From: Caryophanales bacterium UBA3835 | Lineage (GTDB): Bacteria; Bacillota_I; Bacilli_A; RFN20; CAG-826 | Assembly: GCA_002392945.1 (NCBI GenBank) | Contig: DGHZ01000042.1 | Location: forward strand, 1-10,281 | DNA: 10,281 bases | Direction of reading: 5' to 3' | Shown: in pieces, positions 1-5,997 of the stretch | Numbering within the stretch: position 1 is the first letter of the stretch | Layout: each line of letters starts with the position of its first letter | Program-made: the position numbers and the translations under genes | Notes under the pieces: generated by a model | The model's database searches: none | Told to the model about the DNA's origin: nothing | What the model saw: the letters and a program-made list of their open reading frames with translations, nothing else

Positions 1-1994
1 GTAGAGTTAGCGGAGAAGGTAGCGATCGTAAACTCGAAAAAGGAGATGTCTATCTTACTGACACAGAAATAAAAGATATTCTTTATTTAAATCAAAAATT
101 TGAAAAATTTATTTTAGTTTTAAATACCTGTGGAGTAGTGGATTTATCTCCTATATTAGAAGTCCATAATATCTATTTATTATCTCAACTTGGAGTAGTG
201 ACTTCTTCTATTTTAGTTAAAGTTATTTTAGGAGAAATTAATCCAAGCGGGAAACTTTCAGACACATGGACTAACTTAGCAGATTATCCATATATAAATG
301 AATTTGGTGATATCAACAACACTCGATATTTAGAAGGAATTTATGTTGGATATCGTTATTTTAATTCAAAAGGAATTAGACCATCTTTTCCATTAGGATT
401 TGGACTTTCATATAGTAAATTTAGCTATCAATTTGTTAATAGTGAAATAGATGAAGATATATTAAAACTGAAGGTTAATGTCACCAATGAATCTGATTAT
501 CCTGGAAAAGAAGTTATAGAAATATATAGTTCCTCTAAAGGAAGAATAAATACTCCTAAAGACACTCTTATATATTTTAGTAAAACTAGTGAAATTAAAG
601 CGCATAAAAGTGAAGAGTTATCTTTATCAATTAATCTAGATTCATTAAGTGTTTTTGATGTTGATTCTAAACAAAAAATTATTCAAAAAGGGACGTATAT
701 TGTTAGAGGCGGAAATCAAAGTATAGACCTCACTAATATATTAAAAATCAAAGTTAAAGAAGATATTATTCTTGATGAATTTAAACCTGTTTTATCTAAA
801 CCTGACTTTGAAGATTTACTGATTAACCCTATAGAAGACTTAGACGAGATTAAAATCAAAACAGTAGAGATTAGCAAATCAAATTTTAAGCATCAAAAAC
901 ATGATTTATCTGGCAAATTTAATGTAAAAATTCCAGAATTTATTAAATCTTTATCGCTTGATCAGTTGATTTTATTAAACCTTGGAGACTATAAAACTGG
1001 ACTTGCTGGAATAATTGGTCAAGCAGGTTCGTTAGTTCCAGGAGCAGCAGGAGAAACTACTTTAAGAATTCCTGAAATCACTAACTCTTTAGTTATGGCG
1101 GACGGCCCTGCTGGGTTAAGATTAATTAGTGAATATAAGCTTAATAATAAAGGTCATTTTAATTTAGTAGAAGATTCAATTATGAAGGGGATTATGGATT
1201 TCCTTCCTACAATAGCAAAAAAACTCCTTTTCAATGTTAAAAAGAATCACAAGAAAAAAGGAAATATTATGTATCAATATTGTTCTGCAATTCCAATTGC
1301 CACCGCTGTTGCTCAATCATTTAGCGAAGATGTTTGTTATCAAATTGGTAGGTTAGTAGCAGAAGAGATGAAATTATATGATATTGATATCTGGCTTGCC
1401 CCAGCCATGAATATCCATAGAAATCTTTTGTGCGGACGTAATTTTGAATACTATTCTGAAGATCCTTATTTAACTGGGGTTATTGCTTCTAATGTTGTTA
1501 AAGGTGTACAAAGCCTAGATAAATTAGCCTGTATTAAACACTTTGCTTGTAATAACCAAGAAACCAATAGATTTAATTCTAACTCCATTTTATCTGAACG
1601 CTCTTTACGCGAAATCTATCTAAAAGGATTTGAGATTGCAATTAAAGAGTCTAGCCCAAGCGCAGTGATGTCTAGTTACAATCTAATTAATGGGGTTCAT
1701 GCTTCAGAAAATAAAAACTTATTAATTAAGACATTAAGAGAAGAATGGGGATATAAAGGCTTAGTGATGACTGATTGGATTACTACTGGTCAAATCAATA
1801 TTAAAAAAAGTATTCATCCTTCAGCTAGAGCATCAAAAGATTTGTCTAATGGTATCAATATTTGTATGCCTGGAAGTAAAAAAGATATAAAAGATATCAA
1901 GCGAGCACTAAAGCAAGGTGAAATTACTATAGAACAATTAAGAATGAATGCTTCTATTGTTTATTCTTATATCGTCGGAGAAAAATTTATATAA
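1..1994 (+). CDS. Glycoside hydrolase family 3 beta-glycosidase, permuted domain order, 5' end outside window
   Basis: The reading frame is open to the left edge (first full codon at 3), so the true start lies upstream; the GTG at 138 is internal to the fold and is not the start. The first residues, RVSGEGSDRK, match the GH3 C-terminal domain, and the Glu at nt 15-17 is the likely acid/base. NPSGKLSDTW follows, then a fibronectin type III-like domain (about nt 340-780; YPLGFGLSYS-like and VTNESDYPGKEV motifs). Only then comes the GH3 N-terminal barrel: MADGPAGLR, LAPAMNIHRN, CGRNFEYYSEDP, CIKHFACNNQE and VMTDW, whose Asp (nt 1773-1775) is the expected nucleophile. This C-FnIII-N order is the reverse of most GH3 enzymes and is known from some Firmicutes and rumen beta-glucosidases. 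It probably hydrolyses beta-linked glucosides or related oligosaccharides; the exact sugar cannot be read from sequence. No signal peptide can be judged because the N-terminus is missing. Confidence 0.93.
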   Translation, partial: RVSGEGSDRKLEKGDVYLTDTEIKDILYLNQKFEKFILVLNTCGVVDLSPILEVHNIYLLSQLGVVTSSILVKVILGEINPSGKLSDTWTNLADYPYINEFGDINNTRYLEGIYVGYRYFNSKGIRPSFPLGFGLSYSKFSYQFVNSEIDEDILKLKVNVTNESDYPGKEVIEIYSSSKGRINTPKDTLIYFSKTSEIKAHKSEELSLSINLDSLSVFDVDSKQKIIQKGTYIVRGGNQSIDLTNILKIKVKEDIILDEFKPVLSKPDFEDLLINPIEDLDEIKIKTVEISKSNFKHQKHDLSGKFNVKIPEFIKSLSLDQLILLNLGDYKTGLAGIIGQAGSLVPGAAGETTLRIPEITNSLVMADGPAGLRLISEYKLNNKGHFNLVEDSIMKGIMDFLPTIAKKLLFNVKKNHKKKGNIMYQYCSAIPIATAVAQSFSEDVCYQIGRLVAEEMKLYDIDIWLAPAMNIHRNLLCGRNFEYYSEDPYLTGVIASNVVKGVQSLDKLACIKHFACNNQETNRFNSNSILSERSLREIYLKGFEIAIKESSPSAVMSSYNLINGVHASENKNLLIKTLREEWGYKGLVMTDWITTGQINIKKSIHPSARASKDLSNGINICMPGSKKDIKDIKRALKQGEITIEQLRMNASIVYSYIVGEKFI

Positions 1995-2000
1995 ATATCC

Positions 2001-2030
2001 TTGTATTAGAGGGGAATATTTGTTTATAAT
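2001..2030 (+). promoter_or_regulatory. Promoter of the tRNA-Thr gene
   Basis: There is a -35 TTGTAT (2001-2006), an 18-bp spacer and a perfect -10 TATAAT (2025-2030), which would start transcription near 2037. The short leader contains a 5-bp inverted repeat, AAGCG (2035-2039) and CGCTT (2045-2049), directly against the first base of the tRNA, possibly shaping the RNase P substrate. Confidence 0.7.
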
Positions 2031-2049
2031 CATTAAGCGTAAACCGCTT

Positions 2050-2123
2050 GCCTCCTTAGTTAAGTGGTATAACGGATCCATGGTAAGGATCTATTGCTAG
2101 TTCGATTCTGGCAGGAGGCACCA
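2050..2123 (+). tRNA. tRNA-Thr (anticodon GGU), CCA encoded
   Basis: A full cloverleaf can be folded. The acceptor stem is GCCTCCT (2050-2056) with AGGAGGC (2113-2119). The D-stem is GTTA/TAAC (2059-2062, 2070-2073). The anticodon stem is GATCC/GGATC (2075-2079, 2087-2091) with loop ATGGTAA and anticodon GGT at 2082-2084. The variable loop is TATT, and the T-stem GCTAG/CTGGC (one G-T pair) carries the loop TTCGATT. Discriminator A2120 is followed by CCA 2121-2123. GGT reads ACC/ACU threonine codons. An accessory island begins about 70 bp downstream, but no duplicate of the tRNA 3' end was found at the far side. Confidence 0.95.
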
Positions 2124-2138
2124 TTATTGCTCTAAACT

Positions 2139-2167
2139 GCTGATACTGAACAGTATCGGCTTTTTTT
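2139..2167 (+). terminator. Rho-independent terminator after tRNA-Thr
   Basis: GCTGATACTG (2139-2148) pairs with CAGTATCGGC (2151-2160) over ten base pairs including one G-T pair, and seven T residues follow (2161-2167). It ends the tRNA transcript and insulates it from the island. Confidence 0.88.
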
Positions 2168-2220
2168 ATCGATTAAATCGGAACTTTTTATAAATTGTAT
2201 CAATTAATATAGAGCAAAAA

Positions 2221-2240
2221 CTGTACGGTTTTAATACAAA
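2221..2240 (+). repeat. Left copy of 20-bp flanking repeat
   Basis: CTGTACGGTTTTAATACAAA matches 6656-6675 at 18 of 20 positions in the same orientation; both are followed closely by GCCG (after AAT here, directly there). A TTGTATCAA at 2195-2203 faces this copy in inverted sense (TTGTAT versus ATACAA) and also recurs at 6706-6714. The two copies bracket the small-protein and restriction-modification genes. Confidence 0.6.
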
Positions 2241-2257
2241 AATGCCGCCTTATTTTT

Positions 2258-2284
2258 ATGCATTTTATCTTTGATAATTTGCAT
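2258..2284 (+). promoter_or_regulatory. Imperfect inverted repeat with T-rich tail upstream of the SHOCT-like gene
   Basis: ATGCATTTTATC (2258-2269) and GATAATTTGCAT (2273-2284) are inverted with 10 of 12 positions pairing around a TTT loop, followed by CTTTTTTCTTTT. It could be an operator or a weak terminator/attenuator for transcription entering the island. No convincing sigma-A promoter is visible between it and the gene at 2331. Confidence 0.4.
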
Positions 2285-2330
2285 CTTTTTTCTTTTAGAG
2301 CGATTAGTGGACATAATAGGAGGCATTTAT

Positions 2331-2540
2331 ATGGATTTACAAAACTATCGTGAACGAGTTCATCACTATGTTACAGCAATGACTTTGTTCAGAAAATTTT
2401 ATGAAGAAGGGTCGCTATCCGCTGCTGATTATGAACTTGTCGAAGCTGCTATCGCTAATAAATATCGAATCAGTAGGAAGAGTGTTATTCGGATGCATTT
2501 TTTACTAAAAAGATGTGGTAGCGGATTTGAAATAGATTAA
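2331..2540 (+). CDS. Small SHOCT-like protein, 69 aa
   Basis: The start is ATG 2331, preceded by a strong AGGAGG (2318-2323) with 7-bp spacing. A longer in-frame reading from 2271 has no SD and would add a hydrophobic stretch of non-coding character. The product is charged and predicted helical. Its centre, EEGSLSAADYELVEAAIANK, followed by YRISRKSVIRM, resembles the short C-terminal oligomerisation (SHOCT)-like module, in which an acidic 'G-x-[IL]-[ST]-x-x-[ED]-[FY]' turn precedes a helix. From memory, small proteins of this style sit next to HTH/zinc-ribbon proteins and large serine recombinases in Firmicutes mobile elements. The next gene starts 53 bp downstream, so the two are probably co-transcribed. 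The biochemical role is unknown. Confidence 0.7.
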   Translation: MDLQNYRERVHHYVTAMTLFRKFYEEGSLSAADYELVEAAIANKYRISRKSVIRMHFLLKRCGSGFEID

Positions 2541-2593
2541 AATTTGCACACTTGGCCATACATTTCGCCATTAACCATTGGGAGGTGGTGAAT

Positions 2594-2968
2594 ATGACCA
2601 CAGAAATTAAAAATAAAATTCTCTCGATGAGTAGAGAGGAACACAAATCTATTAGAGCTATCTCTAAAGAGACAGGTATGTCTTTAGGAGCGATCTCAAA
2701 CTTCTTAAGGAAAAGCGAAGACATTGTTCGTTTCGTTAATTGCTTAAATTGCGGAAAAGAGATTCCAATGAGAAACAATGGTGGAAGAACACCAATGTAT
2801 TGCTGCTCTGAATGCAAATACGAAGATTACAGAAAAACTAAGAAAAGACGTCATGTAATACGTGTTTGTGAACATTGCGGTTGTGAATATAAGCAATACT
2901 CTTTCATTAAGTCCAGATTCTGTTCAAGAGCATGCGCAAACAAGCATAGATATAGCAGAATTCGTTAG
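2594..2968 (+). CDS. HTH plus double zinc-ribbon DNA-binding protein, 124 aa
   Basis: ATG 2594 is chosen because GGGAGGTG lies just upstream (2579-2587); the in-frame ATG at 2552 has no SD. Residues about 16-40 form a sigma-like or resolvase-like helix-turn-helix (KSIRAISKETGMSLGAISNF). Two Cys4 zinc ribbons follow: C50-x2-C53 with C71-x2-C74 (C70 also adjacent), and C92-x2-C95 with C110-x3-C114. Both have the 'YCCSEC'/'FCSRAC' second knuckle. A very basic linker lies between them (KTKKRRH), and the C-terminus is basic too. The architecture fits a small DNA-binding accessory factor. Similar HTH/zinc-ribbon proteins are, from memory, found with SHOCT-like proteins beside serine recombinases; here restriction genes follow instead. 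It could regulate the adjacent nuclease gene, but that is inference. Confidence 0.75.
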   Translation: MTTEIKNKILSMSREEHKSIRAISKETGMSLGAISNFLRKSEDIVRFVNCLNCGKEIPMRNNGGRTPMYCCSECKYEDYRKTKKRRHVIRVCEHCGCEYKQYSFIKSRFCSRACANKHRYSRIR

Positions 2969-2996
2969 CCTAATTTGGATTTAATAGCATCAGATC

Positions 2997-3017
2997 CTGT
3001 TATATAATTATTAACAG
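2997..3017 (+). promoter_or_regulatory. -10 box and overlapping operator-like inverted repeat of the DUF3883 nuclease gene
   Basis: TATAAT at 3003-3008 is a perfect -10; a -35 at the usual distance is poor. It lies entirely inside the spacer of a perfect inverted repeat, CTGTTA (2997-3002) and TAACAG (3012-3017), 9 bp apart. A dimeric repressor bound here would cover the -10. The start codon is 3029. Confidence 0.5.
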
Positions 3018-3028
3018 AGGTTTGAAAT

Positions 3029-4576
3029 ATGAGTCCAAAATTTAAAAAGCCACAAGAGATGTCTCAATATGAGATTTCAGACTTAATTTGCATTTATTAT
3101 GCAAAGATGAACAAAGATGAGCATGCCGAGTATAAAAACTACCCAGCAGATTTACACTTGCTGTCTGATGTGTTTGGTAGAAAATACAAGGGATACACAA
3201 ATCAAAAGGATACATTTGATGCTTTCTTTGAAAATGGTCGAAAAGGATGGTACCAACGAACTCTGAGACAACAAGGTCCTCATTTTGAAGAATCATATAA
3301 TCTCTATAAAGACGTTCCAATTAAAGAATTAAAACCTCTTGTTGATGATGCTAGAAATTTTCTAAAGACACTTCTTGAGAAAAGAGGAACTACCGAACAA
3401 TTTGATGTATTCATTAATGATTTCGTCGATAATCATTTAGATGATGCTATTAAGCATGAAAAAGAAATGGAACCAATTCGACAACAATTCTTATCCTTAT
3501 TCCCAAAAGACAAAATAATGGATATGAAATTAATTGATTACGTTATTGGTACTCAAGGCGAAAATAAGAATTGGGACAAGACTTTCTGCTATCTTTTGGA
3601 AAGAAAACTTAAACCCCTTGGGTCAATGCTTGGTGCAAATTCATTAAAGTTTGGAGTGTATTGGGACAAAACAAATCATAAATACATATTTACTAAGGAT
3701 TACATAAAAGATAGAACAGAGGATGAGGCTTTTACAGAAATCAAAAAAGAAATCGCGGACCTTATCAAAGTAGGAGCGGATAAAGACTTCAAAAAAATAC
3801 AGGAGAACAAAATATCTCCTATGTTTAAATCAAAAATTCTTGTTACGTATTATCCTGAACAGTATTTGAATATATATGATAAGGACGATGTTGATTCTAT
3901 TTTACTAAAGCTAAATATCCCATTTTCTATTAAGCTTCCTTTGGAAGAGGAAAAACAATTGCTCTTAGATTTCAAAAACAATGATGAAAGAATGAAAACA
4001 TGGAGCAATTATGTGTATTCTTGTTTCTTATTCAAATATTTCAGAACAGTTTCTGCAAAGGAGAATGCTTCTGAAAAAACAATTACACTAATGGATTTCT
4101 CTATTGTCGGAAAACACCAGAAGAAGAAATCAACCAGCAATCACGAACCAGATTACCGCAAAGCATACGAAGCTAAAGTGGCTGTCGGATTATCTGGAGA
4201 AATGATGGTGGAGAAATACGAGAAAGAAAGATTAAAACATTTAAAATGCAAAAAATGGAAAGATGTTGAAATCATTTCTACCAAATACCCACATGCTGGC
4301 TACGATGTAGAGTCTTTTGAATCAGACGATAATCCGTTACATATTGAAGTTAAAACAACATCAAAAGCTTCTATTAATCTAATGGATTTCTATTTAACAG
4401 ATAATGAATATCAAGAATTCTTAAAAGACCCATATCATGTTATTTATTATCTTTGCGGAATAAAAACAAATAACGTTAAACTATTCATAATTACTAGAGA
4501 TAATTTTAAGAACGTTGAGCCAGAGCCAGTTCTATACAAGGTCAGTCTCGATATCGAATCCAAAGAAGTTAAATAA
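3029..4576 (+). CDS. Restriction endonuclease-like protein with C-terminal DUF3883 (PD-(D/E)XK) domain, 515 aa
   Basis: ATG 3029 has ACAGAGG (3014-3020) 8 bp upstream. Residues about 375-510 form a DUF3883-type nuclease domain: GLSGE (E391), GYDVESF (D426) and IEVKTTS (E440, K442), giving the GE...D-x13-E-V-K core of the PD-(D/E)XK fold, followed by FYLTDNEY as usual in DUF3883. The long N-terminal part (1-370) is not a family I can name. Its middle section (FLSLFPKDKIMDMKL, then GSMLGANSLKFGVYW and KILVTYYPEQYLNIY) resembles the N-terminal region of several Type II-like or modification-dependent nucleases. It has no ATPase, helicase or methyltransferase motifs. The gene ends 10 bp before the stop of the convergent methyltransferase, consistent with a restriction-modification locus. 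It may be the cognate nuclease, a second nuclease, or a modification-dependent enzyme; sequence alone does not decide. Confidence 0.8.
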   Translation: MSPKFKKPQEMSQYEISDLICIYYAKMNKDEHAEYKNYPADLHLLSDVFGRKYKGYTNQKDTFDAFFENGRKGWYQRTLRQQGPHFEESYNLYKDVPIKELKPLVDDARNFLKTLLEKRGTTEQFDVFINDFVDNHLDDAIKHEKEMEPIRQQFLSLFPKDKIMDMKLIDYVIGTQGENKNWDKTFCYLLERKLKPLGSMLGANSLKFGVYWDKTNHKYIFTKDYIKDRTEDEAFTEIKKEIADLIKVGADKDFKKIQENKISPMFKSKILVTYYPEQYLNIYDKDDVDSILLKLNIPFSIKLPLEEEKQLLLDFKNNDERMKTWSNYVYSCFLFKYFRTVSAKENASEKTITLMDFSIVGKHQKKKSTSNHEPDYRKAYEAKVAVGLSGEMMVEKYEKERLKHLKCKKWKDVEIISTKYPHAGYDVESFESDDNPLHIEVKTTSKASINLMDFYLTDNEYQEFLKDPYHVIYYLCGIKTNNVKLFIITRDNFKNVEPEPVLYKVSLDIESKEVK

Positions 4577-4578
4577 AA

Positions 4579-4597
4579 AAGAGGACTCAGTCCTCTT
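4579..4597 (-). terminator. Terminator of the methyltransferase gene, overlapping its last codons
   Basis: AAGAGGACT (4579-4587) and AGTCCTCTT (4589-4597) form a perfect inverted repeat. On the minus strand the hairpin runs into a T-rich tail (complement of AAATAAAAAA at 4571-4580), so it terminates the methyltransferase message. The stem contains the methyltransferase stop (TGA, 4589-4587) and the codons before it. In the plus direction no T-run follows, so read-through from the nuclease gene is likely. Confidence 0.75.
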
Positions 4598-5843
4598 GGT
4601 CTATTATGTAGCTTATTTGCTCACCGATAGTTTTAATAATTCCACACACTAAGGCGTTACCCATCATAAAGTAGCGTCTTTTTTCTGGCATTCCGGTATT
4701 CGTCCAATTGTCAGGAAATTCATCTAGTCTTTCGCATTCAACAGGAGTGAGAATTCTGTATTTATTGGAAACAGGATCAAGAATTAAGTGTGATGAACGA
4801 TTAACCGTCCCTTCGCTTGTAAGCATTGTACGAGCAGGTGTGTCTAGTTTATCAGGGAATGGCACAGGGCCTTCCGAGTACATATATTTATGGCCAGTAG
4901 CGGCAACTCTCTCAATTTTCTTAGAACCTTTTAAATATTCAAACTTTTTAACGTTTGTTCTATAGCAGTATTCTGGGACATTATCACAATCTAAACATTG
5001 GCCTAGAGTCTTTACTTTACCGTTGTAATTCGCAACGAGCTTAGCAGTTATTACTTTGTAATCAAGCATAAATCCGGCGTTCTCAAAATCGAATTTGAAT
5101 TTTTCTGAAATGTCTGCGACAGTTTTGTAGTTTTTGGATGAGATATTTACAGTTTTATCTTGTTTTGAATAAACCAAATCTGATGGGAAGGCATCAAAAA
5201 TAATAGCTTCCTGAACATCTTCTTGGGTGAAATCAGTATTGTCTGAGAAAGTTTTGAAATATTTGGTAGTGTTATGGAAAGCGAAAATGAAGATTCTTCT
5301 TCTCTTTTGAGGATGTCCATAGTCTGCAGCATTAATTACCTTCCATTGAACCCCATATCCTAAGTCTGCAAAGCAGCGAAGAATAATACCGAAAGCTTGT
5401 CCTCTTTGTCTTGCTGGCGATTTAAGCAATCTATCAACGTTTTCTAAAAGCACAAATGGTGGTCTTTTCTCTTTGAGAATGCTGTTGATATCCCACCATA
5501 AAACACCTTTTTTACCTTCGATTCCTTTTTCGCCTTTAAGAGAGTGGGCGACAGAATAATCTTGGCAAGGGAAACCACCAGTTAATAAAGAGTGGTCTGG
5601 AATTGTCTTCTTGTCTACCTTTGATATATCAACGTTAGAATTTTCAACAGCTGATGGGAATCTTGTATTGTAACAGTCAAATGCATGCTGGGTTTTAGTT
5701 GATGGTTCCCATTGATTAGCCCACACAAAAGTCCATGGACCCTTTTCAATGGCTCTTCCGTTTTTGTCAATTTTAGTGATGTTGTTTAATCCAACACGGA
5801 ATCCACCGACTCCAGCAAATAATTCGATAACTGTCTTTTTCAT
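4587..5843 (-). CDS. C5-cytosine DNA methyltransferase (Dcm/HhaI superfamily), 418 aa
   Basis: It transfers a methyl group from S-adenosylmethionine to carbon 5 of a cytosine in a specific DNA site. The conserved motifs are in canonical order: motif I ELFAGVGGFRVGL (7-19), motif IV GGFPCQDYS with catalytic C93, motif VI LLENVDRLL (E134-N135-V136), motif VIII YGHPQKRRRIFIF (Q179, R181, R183), a target-recognition region about 190-330, motif IX around DTPARTMLTSEGTVNRSSH, and motif X GNALVCGIIKTI near the C-terminus. Length is normal and all key residues are present, so it should be active. ATG 5843-5841 is the only possible start: an in-frame TAA sits two codons upstream. No SD is visible (see promoter). 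It is convergent with the DUF3883 nuclease and divergent from the BglII-like nuclease, fitting a protective role. Recognition site unknown. Confidence 0.96.
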   Translation of the reverse strand: MKKTVIELFAGVGGFRVGLNNITKIDKNGRAIEKGPWTFVWANQWEPSTKTQHAFDCYNTRFPSAVENSNVDISKVDKKTIPDHSLLTGGFPCQDYSVAHSLKGEKGIEGKKGVLWWDINSILKEKRPPFVLLENVDRLLKSPARQRGQAFGIILRCFADLGYGVQWKVINAADYGHPQKRRRIFIFAFHNTTKYFKTFSDNTDFTQEDVQEAIIFDAFPSDLVYSKQDKTVNISSKNYKTVADISEKFKFDFENAGFMLDYKVITAKLVANYNGKVKTLGQCLDCDNVPEYCYRTNVKKFEYLKGSKKIERVAATGHKYMYSEGPVPFPDKLDTPARTMLTSEGTVNRSSHLILDPVSNKYRILTPVECERLDEFPDNWTNTGMPEKRRYFMMGNALVCGIIKTIGEQISYIIDQED

Positions 5844-5850
5844 ATTTTAG

Positions 5851-5879
5851 ATTCTACACTAAAGATGATATACGATCAA
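5851..5879 (-). promoter_or_regulatory. Methyltransferase promoter, probably leaderless
   Basis: Read on the minus strand: -35 TTGATC (5879-5874), 17-bp spacer, -10 TAGAAT (5856-5851), then CTAAAAT and the ATG at 5843. Transcription would begin at or within two bases of the ATG, and no SD is present. A second TTGATC lies 20 bp further upstream (5899-5894). An alternative promoter (TTTACA, 17 bp, TATCAT) just upstream would give a short leader that also lacks an SD. Confidence 0.55.
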
Positions 5880-5932
5880 GAAAAAAATGTAAAGATCAAA
5901 TAAATTCTTTAGATAATTTATTAAATATGTTG

Positions 5933-5947
5933 TACACGAGTTGTGTA
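5933..5947. promoter_or_regulatory. Operator-like inverted repeat between the divergent methyltransferase and BglII-like genes
   Basis: TACAC (5933-5937) and GTGTA (5943-5947) form a perfect inverted repeat with 5-bp spacer. It sits in the shared intergenic region, about 20 bp upstream of the -10 of the BglII-like gene, covering its -35 zone. This is a reasonable place for a regulator acting on the nuclease. Confidence 0.4.
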
Positions 5948-5965
5948 TATTTTCTTTTCGCTTTT

Positions 5966-5974
5966 TGATATAAT
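5966..5974 (+). promoter_or_regulatory. Extended -10 promoter of the BglII-like endonuclease gene
   Basis: TGATATAAT is a perfect -10 (5969-5974) with the TGn extension, which explains the absence of a good -35. Start of transcription is expected near 5981, giving a leader of about 17 nt with GAGG at 5986-5989 before the ATG at 5998. Confidence 0.65.
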
Positions 5975-5997
5975 TCAAAAAGATTGAGGATTTGGGT

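Noticed and set aside
1993..2021. Hairpin AAATATCC/GGGGAATATTT as terminator of the GH3 gene.
   Set aside because: The stem has a bulge, there is no T-run, and it overlaps the tRNA promoter; too weak to call.
2316..2326. AGGAGGCA resembles the tRNA-Thr 3' end (AGGAGGCACCA), suggesting an attachment-site copy.
   Set aside because: It is only 8 bp, is the Shine-Dalgarno site of the gene at 2331, and no further tRNA sequence surrounds it.
2485..2817. Minus-strand open frame of 110 codons.
   Set aside because: Antisense to the SHOCT-like and HTH/zinc-ribbon genes, no SD, cysteine and serine composition of a shadow frame.
4708..4965. Plus-strand open frame of 85 codons.
   Set aside because: Lies inside the methyltransferase on the opposite strand and has no family features.
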